A stretch of DNA of 40,190 nucleotides from Verrucomicrobiota bacterium (lineage in GTDB: Bacteria > Verrucomicrobiota > Verrucomicrobiia > JABWAM01). Numbering within the stretch: the stretch's first letter is position 1; each line of letters opens with the position of its first letter. Both the position numbers and the translations under genes were made by a program. Shown here piece after piece: positions 1 through 7,940 of this stretch. Below the pieces are notes generated by a model. That model was not told the origin of the DNA. It did not search any database and worked only from the letters and a program-made list of their open reading frames with translations. Location of the stretch: positions 1 through 40,190 of the forward strand of contig JACQHZ010000406.1 in assembly GCA_016198745.1 (NCBI GenBank). The letters run 5' to 3'.

Positions 1-14
1 CATGCTGTCTCATC

Positions 15-44
15 CCTCCGTGAGCCTCCGTGTCCTCCGTGGTT
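15..44 (-). repeat. CCACGGAGGACAC-type repeat, copy 1
   Basis: On the minus strand this reads AACCACGGAGGACACGGAGG followed by CTCACGGAGG, a run of 9-base CACGGAGGN-like units. A second, opposite-facing copy lies at 667-685. Together they bracket the decayed ARPP-1 fragment. From memory, repeats of this kind are common between genes in Verrucomicrobiota and Planctomycetota genomes. No function is claimed. Confidence 0.6.
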
Positions 45-63
45 AAGCCTTCCGTCCCATTGG

Positions 64-432
64 TTGAGGCTATGCCGCGCTGTGAACTCACCCTCTTTCC
101 AGTTGGCCGGTCCCTTCACCCATCGCAATCTCTTGATTTTCCTCATCGAAGGGGAAGAAACGCTGCCCGGCGCGCCGGTGGAAACGCTCGCGGATGCCCT
201 GGCCACCCAGCGGTTGCGGGTTCACGAAACGGGCGCCGTTGGCGAAATTCAGATCGAGAACTTGATGGAGGACAAGGACGTTTTCGTTCAGGCCGGTGAC
301 ATGGTCAAAGGCGGGCGACAGGATCGCACCTTTGCCGTGGACTTTGTGGTGCCCGCCAAGTCGGGTCGCATCGGCATTCCGTCCTTTTTTTCTCAGAACA
401 GGTGGAACGGCAGGGCCGTGACGCGGTCGTGA
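64..432 (+). pseudogene. ARPP-1 family (DUF6569-like) gene relic
   Basis: The frame (TTG at 64) encodes about 100 residues that match the ARPP-1 pattern from memory: a GPFTHRNLLIFLIEG opening, an EALA-like helix, VHETG, IENL and the signature QAGDMVKGGRQDRTFA, ending near IPSFF and RW. ARPP-1 proteins are poorly characterised, often secreted, and usually longer than 250 residues. Here no signal peptide or proper start remains and the frame stops at 432, shortly after the signature. The +1 frame stays open from about 383 to 532 (EQVERQGRDAVVKLLGV) but I could not match it to the family C-terminus. I read this as a truncated, frameshifted relic. The neighbouring repeat may have been involved in its loss. 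Confidence 0.6.
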
Positions 433-859
433 AGTTGCTGGGGGTGACGGCAACGGCAAAGGACGTATCCATGATCCGCCTTTTTGAAGTGGACTTGCCC
501 GTCTGGCGCGCGCCAAAGAGAATTTGCACATAGGGCTGCGCCAAAATCCGTTTGCAGAAATCGCGGATACATCAGACTCCTTTATATTTCTGCCTGAAAT
601 ATAAAGTCTTCTATCGGCATGTCAAGGACGGATGCCCCCACGAGGTGTAATCAGCAGATCATCCTGACCACGGAGGACACAGAAGAGCGACAGAGCAGGC
701 GGATTCGTTGGTTCTTTTCTCGCCTCGCTGAAGCCTACGGCGTAGACCGGGTCAGGTTCAAGTTGGGAGCAGCAATTTTCTCAATGGACCTGTTCATGAA
801 TTGGTCGTGGGTCCGGTACTGTGTTCGACAGGCAATGCACGGAACTTGACAGGTCCCCG
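433..859. other. Intergenic stretch between ARPP-1 relic and pilT
   Basis: No convincing gene. Up to about 532 it may continue the relic in another frame. It contains the second CCACGGAGGACAC repeat (667-685). An 8-base inverted pair, GGACCTGT at 786-793 and ACAGGTCC at 849-856, lies just downstream of the pilT-like stop but is too widely spaced to be an obvious terminator. A 76-codon open frame at 619-849 runs through the repeat and has no family resemblance. Confidence 0.5.
667..685 (+). repeat. CCACGGAGGACAC-type repeat, copy 2
   Basis: ACCACGGAGGACACAGAAG on the plus strand, inverted relative to the copy at 15-44 and about 620 bases from it. It reads TTEDTEE in the plus frame, an incidental translation. 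Confidence 0.55.
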
Positions 860-1951
860 TCAGCCGATGATCCGTCGGGATTCGTCGAGGAAGATGCCTT
901 TGAGATTCATCTTGAGCTGATCGGGATTCGACGCCTTGGCGATGCCGTCCTCCTCGGTAATCAGCCCGTTCTTGATCAGCTTGTAAATGGATTGATTGAA
1001 CGATTGCATGCCGTCGTCGCCTCCAGCCTCGATGGCGGAAGAAATCTTTTCCAGTTTCCCCTCCTCCAAAAGCTTGCGGACGAGCGGCGTGTTGATCAGG
1101 ATTTCGATCGCCGGCGCCGCTCCCCCCGTCTTGGCCGGAATCATGCGCTGACAAATCACCGCCTGCAGGCATCCCGAAAGCGCGCGCAGAATCTGCACCC
1201 GTTCGTCCATCGGAAAGAAATCGAGCACGCGCGTGATGGTCTGAGAGGCGTTGTTCGAGTGCACCGTGGTCATCACCAGGTGCCCCGTCTCCGCGGCGGT
1301 GATGGCGGCTGAAAAACTCTCGGCATCGCGCATCTCACCCACCATGATGATGTCCGGATCCTGGCGAAGGACGTTCTTGAGCGCCTGCTTGAAGGAGAGG
1401 GTGTCCAGTCCCACCTCGCGCTGGTTGATCACACACTGTTTGTCTTCGAAAACGAACTCAATCGGGTCCTCCAACGTGACCACGTGGCACTTGTCGTGCA
1501 TGTTGACGTATTCGAGCATGCAGGCCAGCGTGGTGGACTTGCCGCTGCCGGTTGCGCCCGCCACAAAAACGATGCCGCGTTCGCTCATGGAGATTTTCTT
1601 CAACACCTCGGGAAGATTCAGCGTGTTGAAGTCCGGCACCTTGCTCTTGACGTAGCGCATCGCCATGTTGATCTGGCCGCGCTGGGTATAGACGTTGGTG
1701 CGGAACCGGCCGATGTCAGGAACAAAGTACGAGAAGTCCACCTCGTGCTCGGTCTTGAACTTTTCGCGCACGAATTCGGGAATGATCGCCCGCGCAATCT
1801 CCACCATGTCCGTATCGGTCGGCGCGTCGGCCTCCACCGTGATGAGCTGCGCCGACACGCGCAGGATGGGCGGTTTGTTGGCCTTCAGATGGATGTCGGA
1901 GGCGCCGATGTTCACCGCGTAACGGAGAATGCCGTCGAGATATTCTTTCAT
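860..1951 (-). CDS. pilT: Type IV pilus retraction-type ATPase (PilT/PilU family)
   Basis: Hexameric GSPE-family motor ATPase of 363 residues, the usual length for PilT/PilU, acting at the inner-membrane base of type IV pili. The N-terminal domain opens with YAVNIGASDIHLKANKPP. The Walker A motif GATGSGKST is at 132-140, the Asp box VVTLEDPIEF at 157-166, Walker B MVGEMRD at 203-209 and the His box TGHLVMTTVHSNNA at 222-235. GMQSFNQSIYKLIKNGLI near 314-331 is the family C-terminal element. The AIRNLIRE motif of true PilT is replaced by INTPLVRKLLEEGKLEKI, which resembles PilU (LLNTP...LIRKGE), so PilU-like is a fair alternative. It is monocistronic here with no other pilus gene beside it. The pseudopilin at 13852 could use the same assembly machinery, but that is speculation. 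Confidence 0.93.
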   Translation of the reverse strand: MKEYLDGILRYAVNIGASDIHLKANKPPILRVSAQLITVEADAPTDTDMVEIARAIIPEFVREKFKTEHEVDFSYFVPDIGRFRTNVYTQRGQINMAMRYVKSKVPDFNTLNLPEVLKKISMSERGIVFVAGATGSGKSTTLACMLEYVNMHDKCHVVTLEDPIEFVFEDKQCVINQREVGLDTLSFKQALKNVLRQDPDIIMVGEMRDAESFSAAITAAETGHLVMTTVHSNNASQTITRVLDFFPMDERVQILRALSGCLQAVICQRMIPAKTGGAAPAIEILINTPLVRKLLEEGKLEKISSAIEAGGDDGMQSFNQSIYKLIKNGLITEEDGIAKASNPDQLKMNLKGIFLDESRRIIG

Positions 1952-2133
1952 GGTTCAGCGAGTTGACCGGATGACATTCTATTTCCCTGGAACGATTTCT
2001 CAAGTTAAATCCGGGATCGTCCTACCAATGAATTTCTTCGTTGTCACGGAAATCCGCTTCGGGCGTTTGAATCCACTTGCTTTGAACTCCGGCAACTTGT
2101 ACGGTGTTCGATGGAACGAATCGAGGTTTCTTC

Positions 2134-3141
2134 ATGACCACATCCACTCTTGCCGCGCCTTCGGCCCTGGGGGCGACGGCCAACGATCTCCTCAGCCAGA
2201 TCAAACAGCACTCCATCGTCGTTGCGGACAGCGGCGATTTTGAGAGCATGCGCAAGTATCAACCGCGCGATGCGACCACCAACCCCACCCTGCTCCTCAA
2301 GGCGGCCCAGATGCCGGAGTACGCGGAGCTGGCGCGCCGGGTTGTGGCTGAAACCAGGAGGGAATCGCCCTCGGCAGGCCGAAGCCTGGATCTCGCCATG
2401 GAAAAAATGGCCGTGGCCTTCGGGCTGGAAATTCTTAAAATCGTGCCCAATCGCGTTTCCACGGAGGTGGATGCGCGCCTGAGTTTCGACATCGAAGGCT
2501 CGATCGCCAAGGCCCGATCCATCATCGCACGCTACGAAAAAGCGGGCATGCCGCGGGAGCGCATCCTGATCAAGGTGGCTTCCACATGGGAAGGCATTGC
2601 CGCCGCCCGCCAATTGACGCGCGAAGGCATACGGTGCAACCTGACGTTGCTCTTTTCCCTGGCGCAGGCGATTGCTTGCGCGGAGGCCGGCGTTCAGTTG
2701 ATCTCCCCTTTTGTCGGCCGGATTCTGGACTGGCACAAGAAGGCCGCGGGGCGCAATTCCTACCCGCCGATGGAAGATCCCGGCGTCGTCTCCGTCACTG
2801 AAATCTACAACCACTACAAGAAACACGGCTACGCGACCGAGGTGATGGGCGCCAGCTTTCGCAATACCGGAGAGATTCTCGAACTCGCCGGTTGCGATCT
2901 GCTGACCATCAGCCCCGCTTTGCTCGAAGAGTTGCGGCAAAACACGGGATCGGCGCCGCGCAAGCTCAGTCCGGATCGCGCCGCAACCGCCTGCAGCCTT
3001 CAAAAAATTTCGCACGACGAAAGGAGCTTCCGTTGGGCGCTCAATGAAAACCAGATGGCGACGGAAAAACTTTCGGACGGAATCCGTCTTTTCGCCGCCG
3101 ACACCTTCAAGTTGGAGCAGCATCTCGCAAAACAACTTTAA
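2134..3141 (+). CDS. tal: Transaldolase
   Basis: Transfers a dihydroxyacetone unit between sugar phosphates in the non-oxidative pentose phosphate pathway (cytosol). 335 residues, typical of class 1 TalB-type enzymes. Visible motifs are [15 protein letters not shown] (46-60), [11 protein letters not shown] (109-119) and [11 protein letters not shown], with Schiff-base Lys147, followed by [16 protein letters not shown] chose ATG 2134 because GAGG at 2123-2126 lies 7 bases upstream and family homology starts soon after; a GTG at 2104 would add ten residues with no Shine-Dalgarno. It is followed after 29 bases, including a hairpin, by the ClpX-like gene. Confidence 0.95.
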   Translation: MTTSTLAAPSALGATANDLLSQIKQHSIVVADSGDFESMRKYQPRDATTNPTLLLKAAQMPEYAELARRVVAETRRESPSAGRSLDLAMEKMAVAFGLEILKIVPNRVSTEVDARLSFDIEGSIAKARSIIARYEKAGMPRERILIKVASTWEGIAAARQLTREGIRCNLTLLFSLAQAIACAEAGVQLISPFVGRILDWHKKAAGRNSYPPMEDPGVVSVTEIYNHYKKHGYATEVMGASFRNTGEILELAGCDLLTISPALLEELRQNTGSAPRKLSPDRAATACSLQKISHDERSFRWALNENQMATEKLSDGIRLFAADTFKLEQHLAKQL

Positions 3142-3165
3142 TCAGGCTGCGTCAGCGGCCTGATT
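3140..3165 (+). other. Intergenic hairpin between tal and ClpX-like gene
   Basis: AATCAGGC (3140-3147) and GCCTGATT (3158-3165) form a perfect 8-bp stem around a 10-base loop. It starts in the tal stop codon and ends 5 bases before the next ATG. There is no U tract, so it is more likely an mRNA-processing or partial-attenuation element than a full terminator. It also occupies the place where a Shine-Dalgarno for the next gene would be. Confidence 0.45.
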
Positions 3166-3170
3166 CAATC

Positions 3171-4811
3171 ATGAGCACCGAAGCGCCAACGCCCGACGAG
3201 ATTCAGAAAAAACTCTCCGAGTTCATGCGCGAGCAATTCGGGGACAAGGTGGTTCTTACGGGGGTGATGTCCCAGCCCGAACAGGACGCGACCGCCGAGG
3301 GCGAGGATGCGCGCGATGCCGAGACGCCGCTGACGTTTGATTTCAATCTCAAACCCCGCGACATCAAGGAGCACCTCGACCGGTTCGTGATCCGGCAAGA
3401 TGAGGCCAAGAAGGCGCTCGCGATTGCCGTGTGCGATCATTACAACCATGTCCGCCTGGCGGAACAGGAGGCGCGCGAGGCGGAAAAAAAAGTTTCATCA
3501 TCCCGTCCCCCGCAGTGCGAGTACGCCAAGCAAAACGTGATCCTGCTCGGACCGACCGGCGTCGGAAAGACCTACCTGGTTCGTTGCATCGCCGAGCTGA
3601 TCGGCGTCCCGTTCGTCAAGGCGGATGCAACCAAGTTCAGCGAAACCGGGTACGTGGGCGGCGACGTGGACGACATGGTTCGCGAACTGGTTCACCGCGC
3701 AGACGGGAACGCCCGCCTGGCCCAGTACGGCATCATCTACATTGACGAGATCGATAAAATCGCCACTCCTTCCAACATCATCGGGCGCGATGTGAGCGGT
3801 CGGGGCGTCCAGACCAATCTGTTGAAACAGATGGAGGAAACCGAGGTCGCGTTGCGAAGCCCGAGCGATCTGCCCTCTCAAATCCAGGCGGCCATGGAAT
3901 TTCAACGCAAGGGAAAAATCAAGCGCGAGACCATCAACACGCGTTACATCCTCTTTATTGTCTCCGGCGCCTTCGACCGGCTCGAGGAAATCATTCAGCA
4001 ACGCCTGAAAAAAAGCCGCATCGGTTTTCACGCCGCGCAGGAGACGCGGGACATCCCGCAAACCGAGCTCTTCCGCCTGGCGGCCACCGCCGACTTCATC
4101 AAGTTCGGGTTCGAACCGGAATTCATCGGCCGTTTGCCGGTCCGCGTGGTCTGCGATCCCCTGAGCGAGGAGGATCTCTTCCAGATTTCACAGCGCAGCG
4201 AAGGATCGATCATCCGACAATACGAACGCAGTTTCCGCGCCTTCGGCATCGGGGCGGTTTTCAAGACGGAGAGCCTGCGGGCCATCGCCCGACTTGCTCA
4301 CAAGGAACAGACCGGCGCGCGCGGGTTGATGACGGTTTGCGAAAAAATCTTTCGCGACTTCAAATTTCATCTTCCCTCCACGGGCATTCATCACTTTGAA
4401 ATCACGGCGGAAACGGTGGAGAATCCTCAACGCACCCTGGAAAAGCTGCTTGCGGCCGAGGCCATTCAAGAGCGGCCGATCCTGGAAGCGGGAGTCGTGG
4501 ATTTCTGTCTGCGCTTCGCCCAGCGCCACGGTTTGGCGCTGAAACCGGAACCCGCCACCATGACGCGCATTGTGGATCGCGCACTTCAGGAAAAATGCAA
4601 CGTGCGCGACGTCTGCGCGCGCATTTTCAAGGACTATGAATTCGGCCTGAACCTCGTGAAAAAGAACACCGGTCAGGCGGAATTCTTGATCCCGCCTTCC
4701 GCGTTGGACGATCCCGACGAATTCCTCAGCCAATTGGTCGTGGGGTCCTATCGCAAGGAATCTCCGGCGGAAGGAAAACCGGCCGCCTCCGCGACGCCAA
4801 ACAAACCCTGA
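3171..4811 (+). CDS. ClpX-like AAA+ unfoldase without N-terminal zinc domain
   Basis: 546-residue AAA+ ATPase of the ClpX/HslU clade. Walker A GPTGVGKT is at 127-134, a ClpX-type GYVG pore loop at 160-163, Walker B IIYIDEIDKI at 188-197, an IGF tripeptide in KKSRIGFHA near 281, PEFIGRLPVR as in ClpX, and the sensor-2 stretch TGARGLMTV. The Cys4 zinc-binding adaptor domain of ClpX is absent; a 60-residue acidic N-terminal region replaces it. A C-terminal extension of about 100 residues follows the ClpX-like core and ends in a low-complexity tail. The IGF loop is what ClpX uses to dock on ClpP, so pairing with a protease is plausible, but no clpP lies in the window. A specialised paralogue beside the housekeeping ClpX is the likely reading. 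No Shine-Dalgarno is visible before ATG 3171. Confidence 0.85.
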   Translation: MSTEAPTPDEIQKKLSEFMREQFGDKVVLTGVMSQPEQDATAEGEDARDAETPLTFDFNLKPRDIKEHLDRFVIRQDEAKKALAIAVCDHYNHVRLAEQEAREAEKKVSSSRPPQCEYAKQNVILLGPTGVGKTYLVRCIAELIGVPFVKADATKFSETGYVGGDVDDMVRELVHRADGNARLAQYGIIYIDEIDKIATPSNIIGRDVSGRGVQTNLLKQMEETEVALRSPSDLPSQIQAAMEFQRKGKIKRETINTRYILFIVSGAFDRLEEIIQQRLKKSRIGFHAAQETRDIPQTELFRLAATADFIKFGFEPEFIGRLPVRVVCDPLSEEDLFQISQRSEGSIIRQYERSFRAFGIGAVFKTESLRAIARLAHKEQTGARGLMTVCEKIFRDFKFHLPSTGIHHFEITAETVENPQRTLEKLLAAEAIQERPILEAGVVDFCLRFAQRHGLALKPEPATMTRIVDRALQEKCNVRDVCARIFKDYEFGLNLVKKNTGQAEFLIPPSALDDPDEFLSQLVVGSYRKESPAEGKPAASATPNKP

Positions 4812-4899
4812 CTTGGCCGCGTAAATATCCGGATGGGAACAGGCCAAAAAGGAACGCTCGAACTCCAAAGCCAAACCGTCGCATCACGAAAGGAACATT

Positions 4900-5370
4900 A
4901 TGGCGTCATCGCTTGAAAGTCTTCTGGCCGGTCACCCTTTTCTCAAAGAGATGACGCCTGCACATCTGCAACTCATCCAGGGATGCGCGTCCATGGTCCG
5001 GTTCAGCCGGGACCAGATCGTATTCCGGGAATGCGAGGAGGCGCACGTGGGCTATCTTATCAGCGAAGGAAGGGTGGCATTGGAGACATTCGCCGATTCC
5101 CATGGGCGCGTGACCATCCAATCCGTCGGACCGGGCGAGGTGGTGGGATGGTCGTGGCTCATCCCGCCGCATCACTGGCGGTTCAACGCGCGCGCAACCG
5201 AACCCGCCCAGGCGATTGCCCTGGACGGACAATCTCTCCGTTCAAAATGCGAGACCGACCACGACCTGGGATATGAATTGCTCAAGCGACTGAGCCGAAT
5301 CACGGCGGAACGACTGGAAATGACCCGATTGCAGCTCGTGGCTCTCTATGAGACCCGCGCCCGGAAGTAG
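4900..5370 (+). CDS. Single-domain cyclic nucleotide-binding (Crp-like sensor) protein
   Basis: 156 residues, consisting almost only of a CRP/FNR-type cNMP-binding beta-barrel (about 10-115) plus one long helix. Family signs are FRECEEAHVGYLISEGRVAL, VTIQSVGPGEVVGWSWLIP and ARATEPAQAIALDG. The winged-helix DNA-binding domain of Crp is missing, so it is not a classical transcription factor. It may be a ligand-sensing partner or a redox/cNMP-binding adaptor. ATG 4900 is preceded by AAAGGA. It follows the ClpX-like gene by 88 bases and is the last plus-strand gene before a strong bidirectional hairpin. Confidence 0.85.
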   Translation: MASSLESLLAGHPFLKEMTPAHLQLIQGCASMVRFSRDQIVFRECEEAHVGYLISEGRVALETFADSHGRVTIQSVGPGEVVGWSWLIPPHHWRFNARATEPAQAIALDGQSLRSKCETDHDLGYELLKRLSRITAERLEMTRLQLVALYETRARK

Positions 5371-5375
5371 GACGC

Positions 5376-5454
5376 GACTAACCCGGATATTTCACACTCC
5401 GCGAGTGTGAAATATCCGCTCCCGCCACGGCGGAATGAAATATGCGGGCTAATC
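5376..5454. repeat. Nested palindromic (REP-like) unit
   Basis: Outer arms 5376-5394 and 5436-5454 are inverted copies matching at 16 of 19 positions (GACTAACCCGGATATTTCA against the complement of TGAAATATGCGGGCTAATC). The perfect 16-bp hairpin at 5384-5418 is nested inside. The stop codon of the minus-strand gene lies in the right arm. The three-armed design looks like a REP/BIME element rather than a plain terminator. A related TAAATATCCGG also appears at about 4825. Confidence 0.45.
5384..5418. terminator. Perfect 16-bp hairpin between convergent genes
   Basis: CGGATATTTCACACTC (5384-5399), a 3-base loop, and GAGTGTGAAATATCCG (5403-5418) pair without a mismatch. It lies between the plus-strand cNMP-binding gene (stop 5370) and the minus-strand gene ending at 5449, so a bidirectional transcription stop is likely. 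There is no long U tract on either side. Confidence 0.6.
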
Positions 5455-6684
5455 AGTCTGAGCCGCATGCTTCTGAAGATATTGGGCGGCCGCCTGGATG
5501 AAGAAGATGGTTCCCAGGTCGCGAATGTGATAGGGAGAACCATCGGAGCCATCGGGCGGGAAGACCTTTTCCAGAATGACGCCTTTCAAATTGGGATCCT
5601 GCGGGTGGGTCATCTGCATGGAAAGGCAAAACGCGAGCGCGGTTTCCGCCGCTTCCCGCCACGAGGACGCTCCGGTGGCCGCAAAGAGTTCAAGGAAAAG
5701 AATCGCCCCACACGCGGATCCCGATGTGGCATGGCCAAAGGAATCGGTCTGAATTTCACCGGTGGTCTCATGGAGACAGGTGCCCCGGAAGCAACCGCCA
5801 TCCCGGCGCATTGCGCGACGGGTGAATTCCCCGGCGGCAACGGCGGTTTCCCGAAATTCCTTCCGTTGGGTTTCCCGCCAGGTTTCCATGAGCGGCAGTC
5901 CCCACCAGTAGGTGTGGCGGGGATGAAAAACCATGGTTCGTGAATTGCAGGGGGCATATTCCACCCAATTGCCCTTGGGTCGCTGGTGCGCCACCAGCGT
6001 CTCGGAAACCCGGACTTGCACGTCGAGAAAACGACCATCACCGGTCAACCGGTACAGTTTGGCCCAGATGGCGTCGTCCAAGAGCGGACGTCCGCCGATA
6101 TCGTTACGGGTCGGGAAGGGATTGGGGAGCACGACGGCATGATGCACCGGATCATAAGCATCCCGAAAAAGGCCCTCCTGCGGCAGGAAAAGCTTCTCGA
6201 TCAAGAACTCGCCGGCCCGGATCAGGCGCGGGCGAATTTCCTCGGCGCGTTCTTCTTCGGCCAGGATGAGCAAACCGTCCATGGCTTCCAGCACGGCGGA
6301 GGTGTTTACATACGAAGGACTGTCTTCAAAGGCCAGAATCAGGCCATGGTCAGGATGGCCTTTCTGCCAAACCTGCTGGCCGAGGATGAAATCGGCGCCC
6401 AGCCGCGCGGCGGCGCGGTAGCGTTCGTCCCGAAGGAGGCGCGCGGCCATGAGCAAGGCTTTGACAGCCTGTCCGGTGTGCCACACGGGGCAGAAGAATC
6501 CCCATTTCTTGCGGGCAACCCGGTATTCGCCGCGAATGGCCCCCTTCCATGAATCGTAGCGAAAGTGCCAGGGGTCTTCGTCCAGCAGATGGTCGGTCTG
6601 GATCTGGGCGACATCCGTCAACCAGTCCGCAGCCAGACGCAGGGCGGTTTTCAAATGATCCGGTTGGATGGGATGGGGCTTCAT
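5449..6684 (-). CDS. Predicted alpha/alpha-barrel (six-hairpin glycosidase-like) protein
   Basis: 411 residues from ATG 6684, which overlaps the stop of the upstream gene as ATGA, so the two are translationally coupled. Repeated aromatic helical segments (DPWHFRYDSWKGAIRGEY, GFFCPVWHTGQAVKALL, DSPSYVNTSAVLEAMDG, RHTYWWGLPLMETWRE, GTIFFIQAAAQYL) are characteristic of six-hairpin glycosidase or N-acylglucosamine-epimerase-type toroids. I do not recognise a specific GH or PL family. There is no signal peptide, so it would be cytoplasmic. Its context, the end of an operon with a GntR/solute-binding regulator and a giant secreted glycosidase-like protein, supports a role in processing imported oligosaccharides. 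Confidence 0.75.
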   Translation of the reverse strand: MKPHPIQPDHLKTALRLAADWLTDVAQIQTDHLLDEDPWHFRYDSWKGAIRGEYRVARKKWGFFCPVWHTGQAVKALLMAARLLRDERYRAAARLGADFILGQQVWQKGHPDHGLILAFEDSPSYVNTSAVLEAMDGLLILAEEERAEEIRPRLIRAGEFLIEKLFLPQEGLFRDAYDPVHHAVVLPNPFPTRNDIGGRPLLDDAIWAKLYRLTGDGRFLDVQVRVSETLVAHQRPKGNWVEYAPCNSRTMVFHPRHTYWWGLPLMETWRETQRKEFRETAVAAGEFTRRAMRRDGGCFRGTCLHETTGEIQTDSFGHATSGSACGAILFLELFAATGASSWREAAETALAFCLSMQMTHPQDPNLKGVILEKVFPPDGSDGSPYHIRDLGTIFFIQAAAQYLQKHAAQTD

Positions 6685-7940
6685 GATTGCGCGTTGGTTT
6701 GCAGGTTGTTTGGGGCGGTCGCGAACGCCGCCGGTGCCGGCGCCATTTCCAGGTTCGCATCCGCCACATGCGCATAGAGCGCGGAAAGAAAAGCGTGGGT
6801 TCCGTTGACGCATCCGTTGTTCTCGGTCATGCTTTTCAAGAACCGCGTCACCGCTGCCACGCACCGGGGATCATCCAGGATCCGGCCGGCCTTGACCAGA
6901 CTGAACAACGCGGTCGAGCCGATCAGTGGGTAGGGCTTCCCCTTGGAACCGCCGTCAAGCCAAACGCCATCCGCCGGCTGGAGCCGCAACATCAGGTCCG
7001 CCCACCGGCGCAGACGCGGCCTGAAATCGTCCGGCCACCGCTGGTCGCGAATGGCCCACTCCAACCACGCCAACGGCGCCAGACACCCGCTGCCAAAACC
7101 AATGCTGTCCTTTTCAGGACGGCAACTCGTGCCCGTCAGGATGCCCGCGCCAGCCTGGCCGCTGAAGCCGCCGTCCTCTGCCTGGGTGTCCATCAAACGG
7201 AGGATTTCCTGGCGGGCAAAATCCAGGTACAACGGTTCTGCCGTGTAATCCCACAACGTCAGCAGGCCGGTGACGGGATAGGCGTCGCGCCCCATGCAGA
7301 AACGGGGCTGATGCGCCCACTCCATTGCCATAAAGACTCCCGCCAACGAGCGGGACACGTCCAGCAGATACGGATCACCCGTCTCCAGATAACCGTGAAC
7401 CATCCCGCTGAACCGGAACTTGGGCAGCGGCGCGGTGAGCGTGGGGCTGCCCTCGAGCCGTCCCATCCAGGCGCCGTGGTAGGTTGCGATGTCCGCCGCG
7501 TGATACGTCTGATGCAAATAAAGCTCCCAAAATTCCGCGGGCGCTTCGCCGCGCTGATACGCCAGCGTAAACAGCGCCTGCGCCAGATTGCCTTCCCATT
7601 CCGCGCAATCCTCCTGCGGCACGCCCGTCCGTTGGTCGCGACGCAAGTAGCGCCACACCCGGCCCGTGTCGAACCCGCCCTTCTGCGTGTGTTTGCGGAT
7701 CAGCGCCACGGAACGGCCGGCCATCTCGGCGGCCGGACCGGGCCGGTCAGTTGCGATCACGCCGCAGTCCCAGTACCATGACGGCGGCACGCGATAGCGG
7801 GACACACAAGTCGAGGCGCCTCCCAGGCCGAGGTGAAACCAGAACGAGCGCGACACGCCTGGCGTTCCTGCTCGCCGCGTTGCCGCCACGCGGAGAGTTG
7901 GTCGTGGTGTTGCTTGCGCCATTGGGCGTATTCGGGCCAC
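6681..7940 (-). CDS. C-terminal alpha/alpha-barrel part of frameshifted giant secreted protein
   Basis: Frame of 419 codons whose convincing part begins near SFWFHLGLGG (about 7855) and runs to the TGA at 6681-6683. Helical toroid signs are WEGNLAQALFTLAYQRGE, YHAADIATYHGAW, FMAMEWAHQPRF, LTLWDYTAEPLYLDFARQ and GFGSGCLAPLAWLEWAI. The first 25 or so codons overlap the better-looking reading of the preceding frame, and no Shine-Dalgarno or clean start exists. I therefore read it as the third segment of the protein that starts near 11028-11073, separated by a one-base deletion at about 7850-7900. An independent gene with an internal start (MAGRSVAL, near 7725) is possible but less likely. Its stop overlaps the next ATG. 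Confidence 0.65.
   Translation of the reverse strand: MARIRPMAQATPRPTLRVAATRRAGTPGVSRSFWFHLGLGGASTCVSRYRVPPSWYWDCGVIATDRPGPAAEMAGRSVALIRKHTQKGGFDTGRVWRYLRRDQRTGVPQEDCAEWEGNLAQALFTLAYQRGEAPAEFWELYLHQTYHAADIATYHGAWMGRLEGSPTLTAPLPKFRFSGMVHGYLETGDPYLLDVSRSLAGVFMAMEWAHQPRFCMGRDAYPVTGLLTLWDYTAEPLYLDFARQEILRLMDTQAEDGGFSGQAGAGILTGTSCRPEKDSIGFGSGCLAPLAWLEWAIRDQRWPDDFRPRLRRWADLMLRLQPADGVWLDGGSKGKPYPLIGSTALFSLVKAGRILDDPRCVAAVTRFLKSMTENNGCVNGTHAFLSALYAHVADANLEMAPAPAAFATAPNNLQTNAQS

Noticed and set aside
619-849. 76-codon plus-strand open frame
   Set aside because: It runs through the CCACGGAGGACAC repeat, has no Shine-Dalgarno and no family resemblance; TTEDTEE is just the repeat translated.
2104-2133. 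GTG start extending transaldolase by ten residues
   Set aside because: No Shine-Dalgarno before 2104, whereas GAGG is properly spaced before ATG 2134.
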